A stretch of DNA of 16,096 nt from CAZART01 sp964487555 (GCA_964487555.1 CAZART010000115.1:1-16096), one strand, 5' to 3'; counted from the stretch's first letter, positions 1 to 7,453 are shown. The notes: generated by a model from the letters alone, not told the origin. Numbers and translations: made by a program.

Positions 1-122
1 TACAACGGCACAGCGTCCTCAGGAGCCGCCGCCTGCTGAGCGACCGGTTCAGTCGTGGCTCCGCAGCCGGCGACAAATATCATCGTGGTGAACAGTGCGA
101 CCCTGGTTATTATCAGGTCCAT
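1..122 (-). CDS. Lipoprotein, N-terminal part (runs off window)
   Basis: Reading leftward from the ATG at 120-122, the frame stays open to the window edge (40 codons). The product begins MDLIITR, continues with a hydrophobic stretch VALFTTMIFVA and a lipobox FVAGC with the lipidated cysteine at residue 20, then a Thr/Pro/Gln/Ala-rich linker typical of a mature lipoprotein N-terminus. It is therefore predicted to be exported by Sec, processed by signal peptidase II and anchored in a membrane; its function cannot be read from this part. A GGAGG Shine-Dalgarno lies at 133-137, 10 nt before the ATG. The frame is also open upstream to a stop at 237-239 but has no other ATG there, so 122 is the best start. 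It diverges from the plus-strand cupin gene, with about 440 bp between them. Confidence 0.7.
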   Translation of the reverse strand, partial: MDLIITRVALFTTMIFVAGCGATTEPVAQQAAAPEDAVPL

Positions 123-563
123 AAGGCTTTTGCCTCCGATTGCGAGCAGATTCAGTCGATCGTCGATGGAGTATAGCTCCTCCAGGCCCCGTTGCAGGTC
201 CTGATTGATCCAACTTCGGAGCCGTGCGTCCGGCTGTCAACTTGGGATAGCCGAATTTATGATGTCGCTCCTTTTTCGCGATTGAGGAATCTAGTTCGCT
301 ATGTTCTCAATCACAACGTCCGGTTTCACGGAAGACCGATTCGATGCGTCATCACGGCGCTTCCGCTATCGCTCTCTTTGCACCGGAGCAGTCGCCGCGC
401 CACTTCGTATCTCATCCGCTCTTCGCCGCTTCGCACCTTCCAATCCTGTCAATCGCTCTGCCGAGTCCCGAGTTGCAAAAGATCTTGAAGCCTGCTAATG
501 TGTCCGCGTAGCGTACGCGGGCGTCTACGGACGATTCGTTTCGCCGAATATATCATTCCATCG
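123..563. other. Divergent intergenic region, no gene recognised
   Basis: About 440 bp separates the minus-strand lipoprotein from the plus-strand cupin gene, so promoters for both should lie here. Open frames in this stretch give Arg/Ser-rich, low-complexity translations resembling no family I know, and none has a convincing ribosome binding site. I see no strong terminator, RNA gene or repeat. Confidence 0.5.
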
Positions 564-1136
564 ATGAGTAAATATCCACATACCATTGAGAACGGGGACG
601 GGGAGGCGTTGACCTTCCTGGGTGTTGTGTCCGATTCAAGGGGCGATCGCCTGGAGGCTGAAAATCGACTTCGCCCCGGGGCGGGGCCGCCCATGCACGT
701 GCATCACCTTCAGGAAGAAGCCCTGACCGTGATCGAAGGTAGGATGGGCTACCAGATTGCCGGGGAAAAAGAGCGATATGCCTCCGCCGGCGAGTCGGTC
801 GTTTTTCCTCCGGGTCAGGCCCACCGGTTCTGGAATGCGGGAGAGGACGAGTTGCTTTGCCGCGGCTACCTGATGCCGCCCCTCAACGTTGAGTATCTTC
901 TTACGACGATGTTCGCGTCGATGCGAAGTGAAGGCGGGCGTCCGGATCTGCTGGATGCGGCCTATCTTCTTACGCGATACAGGAGCGAGTACGGCGCGGC
1001 GATGATTCCGGATTTCGTACAGCGGTATGTATTTCCAATCATGATCGGTCTTGGCAGGCTGATAGGGAAGTACGAGAAGTTCAGGGACGCTCCCGAGCCT
1101 GCTGAGCGAATCACACCTCAGGAGCGTGCCGCGTGA
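564..1136 (+). CDS. Cupin-domain protein (190 aa)
   Basis: A small cytoplasmic beta-barrel protein of the cupin_2 type. Both canonical cupin motifs are present without gaps: motif 1 runs from G39 through H45, H47 and E52 to G59, and motif 2 from G76 through P82, G84 and H87 to N91. H45, H47, E51 or E52 and H87 are the expected metal ligands. Residues 100-190 form a helical extension that is not part of the minimal cupin. The fold is shared by dioxygenases, isomerases and sugar- or ligand-binding proteins, so the substrate cannot be told. The ATG at 564 is preferred because homology starts soon after it; the frame is open to a possible ATG at 498, but that adds 22 basic residues outside the fold. 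No good Shine-Dalgarno is visible. The stop overlaps the GTG of the next ORF (GTGA), indicating translational coupling. Confidence 0.85.
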   Translation: MSKYPHTIENGDGEALTFLGVVSDSRGDRLEAENRLRPGAGPPMHVHHLQEEALTVIEGRMGYQIAGEKERYASAGESVVFPPGQAHRFWNAGEDELLCRGYLMPPLNVEYLLTTMFASMRSEGGRPDLLDAAYLLTRYRSEYGAAMIPDFVQRYVFPIMIGLGRLIGKYEKFRDAPEPAERITPQERAA

Positions 1137-1264
1137 AATGCGTCGCAGCAACCTCCCTATTGGCGTTCGTGCTCGCTGCATGCGGGGCAACCGAATTCCC
1201 CCGATTACTCCAGGCAGCGCGCCGCGAGCCGTGGGAGGCAGGCGAATCGTCGGGTGAGTTTTGA
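1133..1264 (+). pseudogene. Truncated lipoprotein coupled to the cupin gene
   Basis: A 43-codon ORF starting with GTG at 1133, overlapping the cupin stop codon. The product begins MKCVAATSLLAFVLAAC, a compact and convincing lipoprotein signal peptide with lipobox LAAC (Cys17), but only 26 residues follow before TGA at 1262-1264. Downstream DNA to about 1360 still contains coding-looking stretches in another frame (for example LNGLEEAEYLGKPTEL around 1294-1340) interrupted by stops, so this is probably the 5' end of a longer lipoprotein gene that has decayed by frameshift. A genuinely short lipoprotein remains possible. The GTGA overlap implies that it was, or is, co-translated with the cupin protein. 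Confidence 0.5.
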
Positions 1265-1573
1265 ACCGTGCTCGGCAACTAGCAATCCAATGCGCTCAAT
1301 GGTCTTGAAGAGGCCGAATACCTGGGCAAGCCAACAGAGCTCACCGGCCCGGCGGCGTGAATGCTGCCGGCGCCGTTCCTATATTTGCGGAGGGGATTCG
1401 GCCACACGTACGACGAGGTGGACGTATCCGAGAATGCCGGACGGTAATCCGTGAAGGGCGCCAGTGACAGATGCGCGCGTTCCCCCGCTACCACGGGGAA
1501 GCATCATGAAACGTCGTCGGATGCCACATAATACATTACGTGCTGCCACACCGAGCGCGATCTGCGAGCAGCG
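1265..1573 (+). other. Intergenic region with possible decayed coding sequence
   Basis: About 310 bp before the GH127 gene. It holds short coding-looking fragments broken by stops (around 1290-1360 and 1362-1447), perhaps the remains of the upstream lipoprotein. A 6-bp inverted repeat TTCCCC/GGGGAA (1480-1485 and 1495-1500, 9-nt loop) lies about 75 bp upstream of the GH127 start. No clear promoter was identified. Confidence 0.35.
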
Positions 1574-3601
1574 GTGAAGAACATGATCACCTTTCTTTCC
1601 ATTGTTTTCCTCAGTTCCATAGCGGCTAGCTCTCTTGCCGCGGATGACGCAGGCATTCCGGATGACTCGACCGACCGAGGATATGCCTTTACGCGTGCAC
1701 CGCTTGCCGAGGTGCCTTACACGACGCTTCCTCTTGGCGACGTACAGCCGCAAGGATGGCTCCTCGAGCAGCTGCAACGGGCCGCCGACGGCATGACGGG
1801 GCGGCTCGATGAGATGTATCCGCTCGTCGGAGAGCAGAACGCATGGCGCGGAGGGGACGGCGACGCCTGGGAGCGGGGGCCCTACTGGCTCGACGGTCTC
1901 GTGCCGCTCGCTTACATCCTCAGTGATGGCGCTCTTCAGGAGAAAGCGCATCCCTATATCGAATGGATCCTGGCCAGCCAGCAACCCGACGGCTTTTTCG
2001 GGCCGTCCGAGGTCAGCGGCGAAGGCGGCGAAGGCGCACGCGTTCAGCGCGGACGCGCGGCAGACTGGTGGCCGCGCATGGTTGTGCTGAAAGTACTGCG
2101 TTCGTATTACGAAGCTACGGGCGACGAACGCGTCATCGATTTCATGACCCGATACTTCCGGTACCAGTTGGACACGCTGCCGGAAATTCCGCTCAACAAC
2201 TGGTCGAACTGGGCACGGGCCCGCGGCGGCGACAACCAGGAGAGCATCTACTGGCTGTATAACCGCACGGGTGACGCCTTCCTCCTCGATTTAGCAGAAA
2301 TTATCTTCGAGCAGACGCAAGACTGGACCGGCGATCTGCGGGCAGGTCAGGTTTCCGACGACTATTGGTTCACCCACGTCGTTAACGTCGCCATGGGCAT
2401 CAAGCAGCCCGCCGTGCAGTATTTACAAGCGAAAGACCCGCGCTACCTCGAGGCCGTCGAACACGGGCTGGCCGCGCTGATGGAAAAGCACGGGCAGGTT
2501 CACGGCCTCTTTTCGGGCGACGAGAACCTTCACGGGACGGATCCCACACAGGGCACCGAGCTGTGCGCGATTGTCGAATTCATGTATAGCCTCGAGCGGC
2601 TGATGAAAGTGACGGGAGAGATCGGTTATATCGATCACCTGGAGCACGTCGCATACAACGCGCTGCCCACACACATCGCCGACGATTACCTCTCGCGGCA
2701 ATACTATCAACAGGCCAATCAGGTTCGTCTGAGCATTGCGCCGCGCAACTTCATCACTCTGCATGACGATACGGACATCTGCTACGGTATTCTGACTGGA
2801 TATCCGTGCTGCACGACGAACCTCCACCAGGGATGGCCGAAATACGTGCAGCACCTCTGGCTGGCCAGTCGCGACGGCGGCCTGGCGGCACTGCTGTACG
2901 GCCCGAGCGAAGTGACCGCCCGTGTAAGCGGAGGCAAGCAAGTACATATCCGGCAGGAGACGAACTATCCGTTTGGGGAGACGATTCGGTTTGAACTGTC
3001 AACGGAAACGCCGGTCGAGTTCCCGCTGCATCTTCGTATTCCCCGCTGGACCACGCGGGCGGAGATCACGGTCAACGGCGAAGCGTGGGACACGCCCGCG
3101 CCCGGCCGCATCATCCAGCTCAATCGAATGTGGCGTGACGGCGATGTCGTCATGCTTCGGCTCCCGATGCCCGTAACGACGCAGCGCGGTCGTGAACAGG
3201 CCGTCAGCGTGAAGCGTGGACCGCTCGTCTTTGCCGTTGCGGTTCCGGATCGCTGGCGCCGCATCGCCATGCCGAATCCAACGATGCGGGGCGAGGACGG
3301 CTGGGAGGTTCACCCCGAGGGGGCCTGGAACTTCGGCCTTCTCTTGAGTGCGGACGATCCGGCGGAGTCGTTCGAGATACGGCACGGGCAGATAACGGGC
3401 TATCCGTGGACGCCTGAAGCAGCGCCCATACGTCTGGTCGCCAAGGGCCGGAGGATCCCCTGGTGGAACGAATACAACGACACGGCGGGCCCGCTTCCAC
3501 ACAGCCCGGTTCCAACCGACGAACCGCTCGAAGACGTAACGTTGCTCCCTTACGGCGCGACGACCCTTCGGATCGGACTGATTCCTACGGTGTCTCAGTA
3601 A
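1574..3601 (+). CDS. Secreted GH127 beta-L-arabinofuranosidase-type glycosidase
   Basis: A 675-residue glycoside hydrolase of family 127 (DUF1680 type), a normal full length for the family. Characterised members such as bifidobacterial HypBA1 remove beta-L-arabinofuranose from plant hydroxyproline-rich glycoproteins and use a zinc-bound cysteine as nucleophile. The signature residues are visible: E329-x-C331 in TQGTELC and the C412-C413 pair in GYPCCTTNLHQGW, corresponding by position to the Glu, Cys and Cys-Cys zinc site and nucleophile. A GDE motif at 315-317 lies where the acid/base Glu is expected. An (alpha/alpha)6 barrel is followed by C-terminal beta domains. Residues 1-23 (MKNMITFLSIVFLSSIAASSLA) are a Sec signal peptide, so the enzyme acts in the periplasm or outside. 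The start is GTG at 1574; ATG at 1583 is an alternative that still leaves a signal peptide. No SusCD pair is present, so this is not an obvious polysaccharide utilisation locus. Related GH families make the exact sugar uncertain. Confidence 0.88.
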   Translation: MKNMITFLSIVFLSSIAASSLAADDAGIPDDSTDRGYAFTRAPLAEVPYTTLPLGDVQPQGWLLEQLQRAADGMTGRLDEMYPLVGEQNAWRGGDGDAWERGPYWLDGLVPLAYILSDGALQEKAHPYIEWILASQQPDGFFGPSEVSGEGGEGARVQRGRAADWWPRMVVLKVLRSYYEATGDERVIDFMTRYFRYQLDTLPEIPLNNWSNWARARGGDNQESIYWLYNRTGDAFLLDLAEIIFEQTQDWTGDLRAGQVSDDYWFTHVVNVAMGIKQPAVQYLQAKDPRYLEAVEHGLAALMEKHGQVHGLFSGDENLHGTDPTQGTELCAIVEFMYSLERLMKVTGEIGYIDHLEHVAYNALPTHIADDYLSRQYYQQANQVRLSIAPRNFITLHDDTDICYGILTGYPCCTTNLHQGWPKYVQHLWLASRDGGLAALLYGPSEVTARVSGGKQVHIRQETNYPFGETIRFELSTETPVEFPLHLRIPRWTTRAEITVNGEAWDTPAPGRIIQLNRMWRDGDVVMLRLPMPVTTQRGREQAVSVKRGPLVFAVAVPDRWRRIAMPNPTMRGEDGWEVHPEGAWNFGLLLSADDPAESFEIRHGQITGYPWTPEAAPIRLVAKGRRIPWWNEYNDTAGPLPHSPVPTDEPLEDVTLLPYGATTLRIGLIPTVSQ

Positions 3602-3667
3602 GGGGATCGCTATTCAATCAGCGGAGATTTTCTCACCATCACTCCGGCCCTGCGCCGGTGAGGTGCA

Positions 3668-3692
3668 GGCCGTTCGACGGCCCAGAGGGCCG
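3668..3692 (+). promoter_or_regulatory. Two mutually exclusive hairpins before the regulator start
   Basis: GGCCGT/ACGGCC (3668-3673 and 3677-3682, 3-nt loop) and CGGCCC/GGGCCG (3678-3683 and 3687-3692, 3-nt loop) are both perfect 6-bp all-strong stems that share bases 3678-3682, so only one can form. The second ends two bases before the GTG at 3695 and contains the purine-rich AGAGGG (3684-3689), the only Shine-Dalgarno-like run there. This could be the GH127 transcription end, although no T-tract follows, or a switch controlling translation of the regulator. Confidence 0.4.
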
Positions 3693-3694
3693 GC

Positions 3695-4345
3695 GTGCCG
3701 GATTACCAACAGGCCTTTTCAATCGGGCATTCGCAACAGCCGCTGGGTACCGCCGTGCCGGGCCTCGACGACTCCTTTGCTCATCTTCGCACCGCTTTTG
3801 AGCGATTCGGTCCGCTGTCGGATGCTGTTTGGGCCGACGTCCGTCGTCACTGGCGGCTTCGCAGCGTACACCGGCGCGATGTCCTTACGCATGAGGGTGA
3901 AACGGAGCGTACGTTTTCTCTTGTCATCGAAGGCTCTCAACGCGCCTATTTCTTAACGCCAGGCGGCGAGGAGATCACCGTTGCGTTTACCTATCCCTAC
4001 CATCATTCAGGCATTCCCGATTCGTTCTTTCTCCAGAAGCCGTCGGCGTATACGCTCGAGGCGCTCACGGACGGAGCGTTTCTGGCAATCGACTATGAAA
4101 ACCTGAAGACCCTAATGGATCAGCATCGCGAGCTGGAGCGGTGGGCGTGGCGGTTGCTTGCAGCTGCTCTGGCGGGCCGGGGGAAGAGAGAGCGGGAGCT
4201 TCTAACGTTGACGGCGGAAGAGCGATACCAGCGGCTCTTTCGCGAGGCACCTCATCTCCTTCAACTCGTTGCTCTGAAGCACCTCGCCTCCTATCTAGGA
4301 ATGACCCCGGAGACGCTGAGCCGTATTCGGGCAGGTCGTTCTTGA
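3695..4345 (+). CDS. Crp/Fnr-family transcriptional regulator
   Basis: A 216-residue one-component regulator. Residues about 30-140 form a cyclic-nucleotide-binding-like beta roll (VLTHEGETERTFSLVIEGSQRAYF, then GGEEITVAF), followed by the dimerisation helix and a C-terminal winged-helix region (HLLQLVALKHLASYLGMTPETLSRIRAG). The recognition helix carries E206-x-x-S209-R210, the E..SR pattern with which FNR reads TTGA half-sites. There is no cysteine at all, so unlike E. coli FNR it cannot hold an iron-sulfur cluster; the effector is unknown. The start is GTG at 3695, because no ATG exists in the frame before residue 140. A perfect FNR-type palindrome overlaps its own stop codon and probably serves the downstream gene. 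Many Bacteroidota regulators share this architecture and their ligands are mostly undefined. Confidence 0.85.
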   Translation: MPDYQQAFSIGHSQQPLGTAVPGLDDSFAHLRTAFERFGPLSDAVWADVRRHWRLRSVHRRDVLTHEGETERTFSLVIEGSQRAYFLTPGGEEITVAFTYPYHHSGIPDSFFLQKPSAYTLEALTDGAFLAIDYENLKTLMDQHRELERWAWRLLAAALAGRGKRERELLTLTAEERYQRLFREAPHLLQLVALKHLASYLGMTPETLSRIRAGRS

Positions 4346-4390
4346 TCTAGATCAATAACTGCGGATGCGTTGAGCCGTAGAATGCGGGTG
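4342..4390 (+). promoter_or_regulatory. FNR-type class II promoter (operator at -41.5)
   Basis: TTGATCTAGATCAA at 4342-4355 is a perfect palindrome of the FNR/DNR consensus TTGAT-N4-ATCAA. TAGAAT at 4378-4383 differs from the -10 consensus by one base. If transcription starts 7 nt after its last base (about 4390), the palindrome is centred at -41.5, exactly the class II activator position, and no -35 box is needed. The regulator encoded immediately upstream has an FNR-type recognition helix. The ATG of the membrane-protein gene is about 37 nt from the predicted start site. Confidence 0.6.
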
Positions 4391-4409
4391 TCACCGTCAT
4401 ACTACGGCT
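4373..4409 (+). repeat. Inverted repeat spanning the -10 box and transcript start
   Basis: AGCCGTAG (4373-4380) and CTACGGCT (4402-4409) form a perfect 8-bp inverted repeat with 21 bp between the arms. The left arm overlaps the putative -10 box and the right arm lies in the leader before the ATG at 4427. It could be a second operator for a repressor. It is unlikely to be a leader hairpin, since the left arm should not be transcribed from the predicted start. Confidence 0.35.
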
Positions 4410-4426
4410 AACGGAACGAAGCGTCC

Positions 4427-4771
4427 ATGTACTCGCTCGCAAAGCTGCAATCGTACCGATGTGTGCTGGTCATCCTGGCGACTGTGGGCCTGCTGGGCCT
4501 CAACGGGACTTTCATCTACTATGCGCTGCTGCAGCCGCAGGCGCTGGCTGATGCGTTCCGACATCCTGTGAGCCTGGTGTTCATTCTCGAAGCGTTCATC
4601 ATGGTAGGCTTCACGGCCTTTGTGATTCGGCTGGTGGGACTCGAACGGCCCGCTTGGCTTGCTTTCGTCGCCTTGTCACTGGTAGGAGGGCTCGCATTCA
4701 GCGTGCCGCTGTTCCTTTTGCTGCAGCTTCGCAAGCCGGAATGCGAGCACAACGCTCGTCACCCCGTCTGA
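4427..4771 (+). CDS. Small membrane protein with three helices
   Basis: A 114-residue inner-membrane protein. Three hydrophobic segments are clear at about residues 12-35, 47-71 and 76-101, giving an N-in, C-out or reverse topology with short loops; an acidic residue (E55) sits inside the second helix. The last 13 residues are polar. I do not recognise the family; small three-helix DUF2834-like proteins have a similar look, but I cannot assign it. It begins 82 bp after the Crp/Fnr-type regulator and directly below the FNR-type promoter, so it is the most likely target of that regulator. Ribosome binding site weak. The second cupin gene follows after 105 bp and may be cotranscribed. Confidence 0.75.
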   Translation: MYSLAKLQSYRCVLVILATVGLLGLNGTFIYYALLQPQALADAFRHPVSLVFILEAFIMVGFTAFVIRLVGLERPAWLAFVALSLVGGLAFSVPLFLLLQLRKPECEHNARHPV

Positions 4772-4876
4772 GACGGCTTCCAGGTATCCCGCCGCCGGAC
4801 GAGTTCCAAAGTGGATGGACAGTGACTTCGTACTTCTTTCGCGCAATTTCTAAAAAAACAGAACTGGAAGAACGCA

Positions 4877-5383
4877 ATGCACGGATTTAAAGAGACTCTG
4901 GACAAACCTACCGTACGTCTTCCCGGCCAGGGTGAAACGTTCGACTTCGGGGGACTGGGTGTGGACTGGAAGATCGACGGCGAACAAACGGAAGCCCGTT
5001 TCGCCGTCGTGCATCATCCTATCAAACCCGGAGCGCTTGCCGCCCCGCTGCACTACCACCACAATGAGGACGAATACTCTTACGTATTAGAGGGTAAGCT
5101 TGGAGCGCTCCTCGGTGATGAGATCGTGGAGGCCGGTCCGGGCACCTGGGTGTTCAAACCGCGGGGCCAGTGGCATACGTTTTGGAATGCCGGAGACACG
5201 CCGTGCCACATCATTGAAGTACTTTCCCCGGCAGGGTTCGAGAATTATTTCCGGGAAGTAGCAGAGGCCTGGGGCGACATTGAGCGGTTCGCGGAGATCA
5301 ACGAGAAGTATTCCCTCGACATGGACTTCGAAAGCGTTCCCACGCTTTGCGAGCGATTCGGGCTGACGTTTCCGGAAATGTGA
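4877..5383 (+). CDS. Cupin-domain protein (168 aa)
   Basis: A single-domain cupin_2 protein. Motif 1 has H59, H61 and E66 ending at G73; motif 2 runs from G89 through P95, G97 and H100 to N104. H59, H61, E66 and H100 are the expected metal ligands. Residues 110-168 form a helical tail (GFENYFREVAEAW). Such proteins are often annotated as quercetin dioxygenase-like, but the substrate is not evident. A GGAAG Shine-Dalgarno lies 8-10 nt before the ATG at 4877. It is 105 bp downstream of the small membrane protein, and may belong to the same transcript or regulon. It is not a close copy of the cupin at 564-1136: outside the fold-defining motifs the two share little. Confidence 0.87.
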   Translation: MHGFKETLDKPTVRLPGQGETFDFGGLGVDWKIDGEQTEARFAVVHHPIKPGALAAPLHYHHNEDEYSYVLEGKLGALLGDEIVEAGPGTWVFKPRGQWHTFWNAGDTPCHIIEVLSPAGFENYFREVAEAWGDIERFAEINEKYSLDMDFESVPTLCERFGLTFPEM

Positions 5384-5771
5384 AGGAAAGCGCAAAGCGC
5401 GCGAGTACGGCGCACGAGCGAGATCAGTCGGTGAGACAGGCCGCGCAGAAGTCGGCGGCGCGGATCGACCGAGTTGGCACAAGCTCGTCATAGAAGATCG
5501 AAGCGACCGCTTCGTGTCTCTTGCGGTGGGCCAGGCGGCGGCTCGATCGATGAATGCCGCTCTACGTCCAGCCGGTAATTACTCATGGGAGGCAAGCCGA
5601 CTTCTGTGCAGTCGCGACGAGATCAACCTACGACCCCTGGAAACACGCACGGCCGGGTCTCACGTTCTACTCGTACGACATCGGCACGCGGACGCGCTTC
5701 AATGAGTGCGGGCGGCAGTCATGTTGCGACTATGGAAGATGCCGCCGGCCAGACGACGAGAGGAGATGCAT
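5384..5771 (+). other. Intergenic region, no gene recognised
   Basis: About 390 bp after the second cupin gene. All frames give short, Arg-rich or interrupted translations. One stretch (about 5610-5700) reads as the plausible peptide TYDPWKHARPGLTFYSYDIG and could be a decayed gene, but I cannot match it. No terminator with a T-tract is visible. Confidence 0.4.
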
Positions 5772-5936
5772 ATGGACGAAGTCCGAATCCATCAAACAGG
5801 CTCCGAGGACGGCACGCAGATGGGCGGCAGCGTGCGCGGGATTTCCGTCGTCGGGCAGTATGGTCCGCATCGCGCGCCAGAACTCATCGCTGACGAACTC
5901 ATTCGGTTTTTCAAGGCAGTACCAGAAGTATCCTGA
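5772..5936 (+). CDS. Small ORF upstream of the monooxygenase gene, unknown function
   Basis: A 54-codon ORF preceded by a good Shine-Dalgarno AGGAG at 5761-5765, 6 nt before the ATG at 5772 (an in-frame ATG at 5766 is too close to it). Its stop lies 8 nt before the monooxygenase ATG, so the two would be cotranscribed and perhaps coupled. The product has a Gly/Ser-rich first half and a helical end (APELIADELIRFFKAV). That ending resembles the last helix of some alpha/beta hydrolases, so it may be the tail of a lost gene; a genuine small protein is equally possible. I do not recognise a family. Confidence 0.4.
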   Translation: MDEVRIHQTGSEDGTQMGGSVRGISVVGQYGPHRAPELIADELIRFFKAVPEVS

Positions 5937-5944
5937 TAGAGGAA

Positions 5945-7453
5945 ATGGATGTTTGTGTGATCGGCGCCGGCGTAGCCGGATTGGTAAGTGCGAAGGTACT
6001 AATGAATGACGGGTTCAATGTCACCGTCTTCGAGAAAGACTCGACGGTCGGGGGCGTCTGGTCGCCGTCGCGGGCGTACGCCGGACTTCGCACCAACAAC
6101 CCACGTGAAACGTACGCTTTTTCCGATTTCCCCTATCCAGAGACGAGTGACGAGTTTCCTACGGCCGGGCAGGTGCACGCCTATCTACAATCGTACGCCC
6201 AGCATTTCGGAATCGAACCACAGCTTCGGCTCAATACCGAGGTGATTTCAGTATCCCGGCGCCCATCCGACGACGATAGGTCGTCCCCCGGCTTCCGAGT
6301 GATGGTTCAGCCAGTGGACGAGACTTCGGATCGAGAGGCTTACGATTTCGACTTCGTCGTCATCTGCAATGGCGTCTTCTCGAGGCCTTACGTGCCGCGA
6401 CTTCATGGCGAGGAACGATTCACCGGATTGCAGATCCACTCGAGCCAGGTTGTGAATGCGGACGTTCTTAAGGAGCGTCGTGTCGTGGTCGTCGGGGCCG
6501 GCAAGTCGGCACTCGACTGCGCGACGGTCGCAGCGCACAAGTCCGATTCGTGTACCCTGGTTTTCCGCACGCCGCACTGGATGCTGCCGAGGTACTTCTT
6601 TGGCCGTGTGCGAGTCGATAGGGTTGTGTTTACTCGTTTGTCGGAATGGTTGCTTCCGGCCTACCATCGGGCGACCCGTGTCGAGATCGCATTGCGTGCG
6701 GCGGCAGCACCGCTGATCTGGTTATGGCGTAGGGGAATGAGTCGGCTTGTACCGCGCCTCACCGGAATGCCCTCCAACATGATACCGGAGACGCTGGTCA
6801 CTTCGGGCGTCCAGAATATCGGTATCGGAGAAAAGTTTTATGAAGTCCTGCAGCAGGGGTCGGTGCAAGCCAGGCGCGCCGGCATTGTTGCTTTTTCGGG
6901 CGAAGAGAAGATGAAGCTCGATACCGGCGAGGAGATCGAGGCCGACGTCGTCATCTTCGCAACGGGCTGGAGACAGGAGGTTTCCTTCCTGGATAGCGAT
7001 CTGCGCCGAGCGGTCCGGCAGAACGGCCGGTTCCATCTGTTTCGCCGGATTCTTCCACCTAGGGAACGGCGCTTGGGATTCGTCGGCTACGCGTCATCGA
7101 CCAATTGCCCGCTGACGTCGGAGATCTCCGCCAACTGGCTCTCCCACTGCTTTTGCGGTCAGCTAAACCTGCCTGACGCCGCGGAGATGGACGAGGAGAT
7201 CGATCGGGTCCACATGTGGTTAACGTCAGTCTTCCCAAACCGGAACGAAGGTTATTTCATCGGAGCCTACGTCGCGCAGTACGTCGATGAGCTCATGCGC
7301 GATATGGATCTGCCTACCCGGCGCGCTGCGAATCCCTTTTCCGAGTACCTCGCCCCCGTCTGGGCGGAGCGGTATCGACACCTGCTGGAGGAGCGACAGC
7401 GGGCTCGGCCGCGCCATGCCGGTCGGGCCCTTCACGGCTGCTCCGTTCTGTAA
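5945..7453 (+). CDS. Flavin-containing monooxygenase (FMO-like)
   Basis: A 502-residue class B flavoprotein monooxygenase. Such enzymes use FAD and NADPH to insert one oxygen atom into soft nucleophiles or, in the Baeyer-Villiger branch, carbonyl compounds. Visible motifs in order: FAD-binding GAGVAG at 7-12 right after the first strand; an FxGxxxH fingerprint-like sequence F159-x-G161-x3-H165; NADPH-binding GAGKSA at 184-189; and FATGW at 338-342. The fingerprint ends HSSQV rather than the full HxxxW(P/D), pointing to the FMO/N-hydroxylating-like side rather than a classical Baeyer-Villiger enzyme. The length is normal. The start at 5945 is set by the Rossmann motif; the AGAGGA upstream is very close (1-2 nt), so translation may depend on the preceding small ORF. 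The C-terminus ends CSVL after a basic stretch. The substrate is unknown. Confidence 0.87.
   Translation: MDVCVIGAGVAGLVSAKVLMNDGFNVTVFEKDSTVGGVWSPSRAYAGLRTNNPRETYAFSDFPYPETSDEFPTAGQVHAYLQSYAQHFGIEPQLRLNTEVISVSRRPSDDDRSSPGFRVMVQPVDETSDREAYDFDFVVICNGVFSRPYVPRLHGEERFTGLQIHSSQVVNADVLKERRVVVVGAGKSALDCATVAAHKSDSCTLVFRTPHWMLPRYFFGRVRVDRVVFTRLSEWLLPAYHRATRVEIALRAAAAPLIWLWRRGMSRLVPRLTGMPSNMIPETLVTSGVQNIGIGEKFYEVLQQGSVQARRAGIVAFSGEEKMKLDTGEEIEADVVIFATGWRQEVSFLDSDLRRAVRQNGRFHLFRRILPPRERRLGFVGYASSTNCPLTSEISANWLSHCFCGQLNLPDAAEMDEEIDRVHMWLTSVFPNRNEGYFIGAYVAQYVDELMRDMDLPTRRAANPFSEYLAPVWAERYRHLLEERQRARPRHAGRALHGCSVL

Noticed and set aside
636..1190. Long open frame on the minus strand opposite the first cupin gene
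   Set aside because: Its translation is Arg/His-rich with no family resemblance, while the plus strand shows complete cupin motifs.
1480..1500. TTCCCC/GGGGAA inverted repeat before GH127 as an operator
   Set aside because: Only six base pairs with a 9-nt loop and no matching regulator or promoter boxes; expected by chance at this composition.
2423..2947. 174-codon minus-strand frame inside the GH127 gene
   Set aside because: It is the mirror of a strongly supported catalytic domain and has no ribosome binding site; a composition effect of GC-rich DNA.
564..5383. The two cupin genes as recent duplicates
   Set aside because: They share only the family-defining metal-site motifs; lengths, N-termini and C-terminal tails differ.
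5554..6009. 151-codon plus-strand frame overlapping the start of the monooxygenase gene
   Set aside because: It turns into Arg/Cys-rich nonsense after about 50 codons and overlaps two better supported ORFs.
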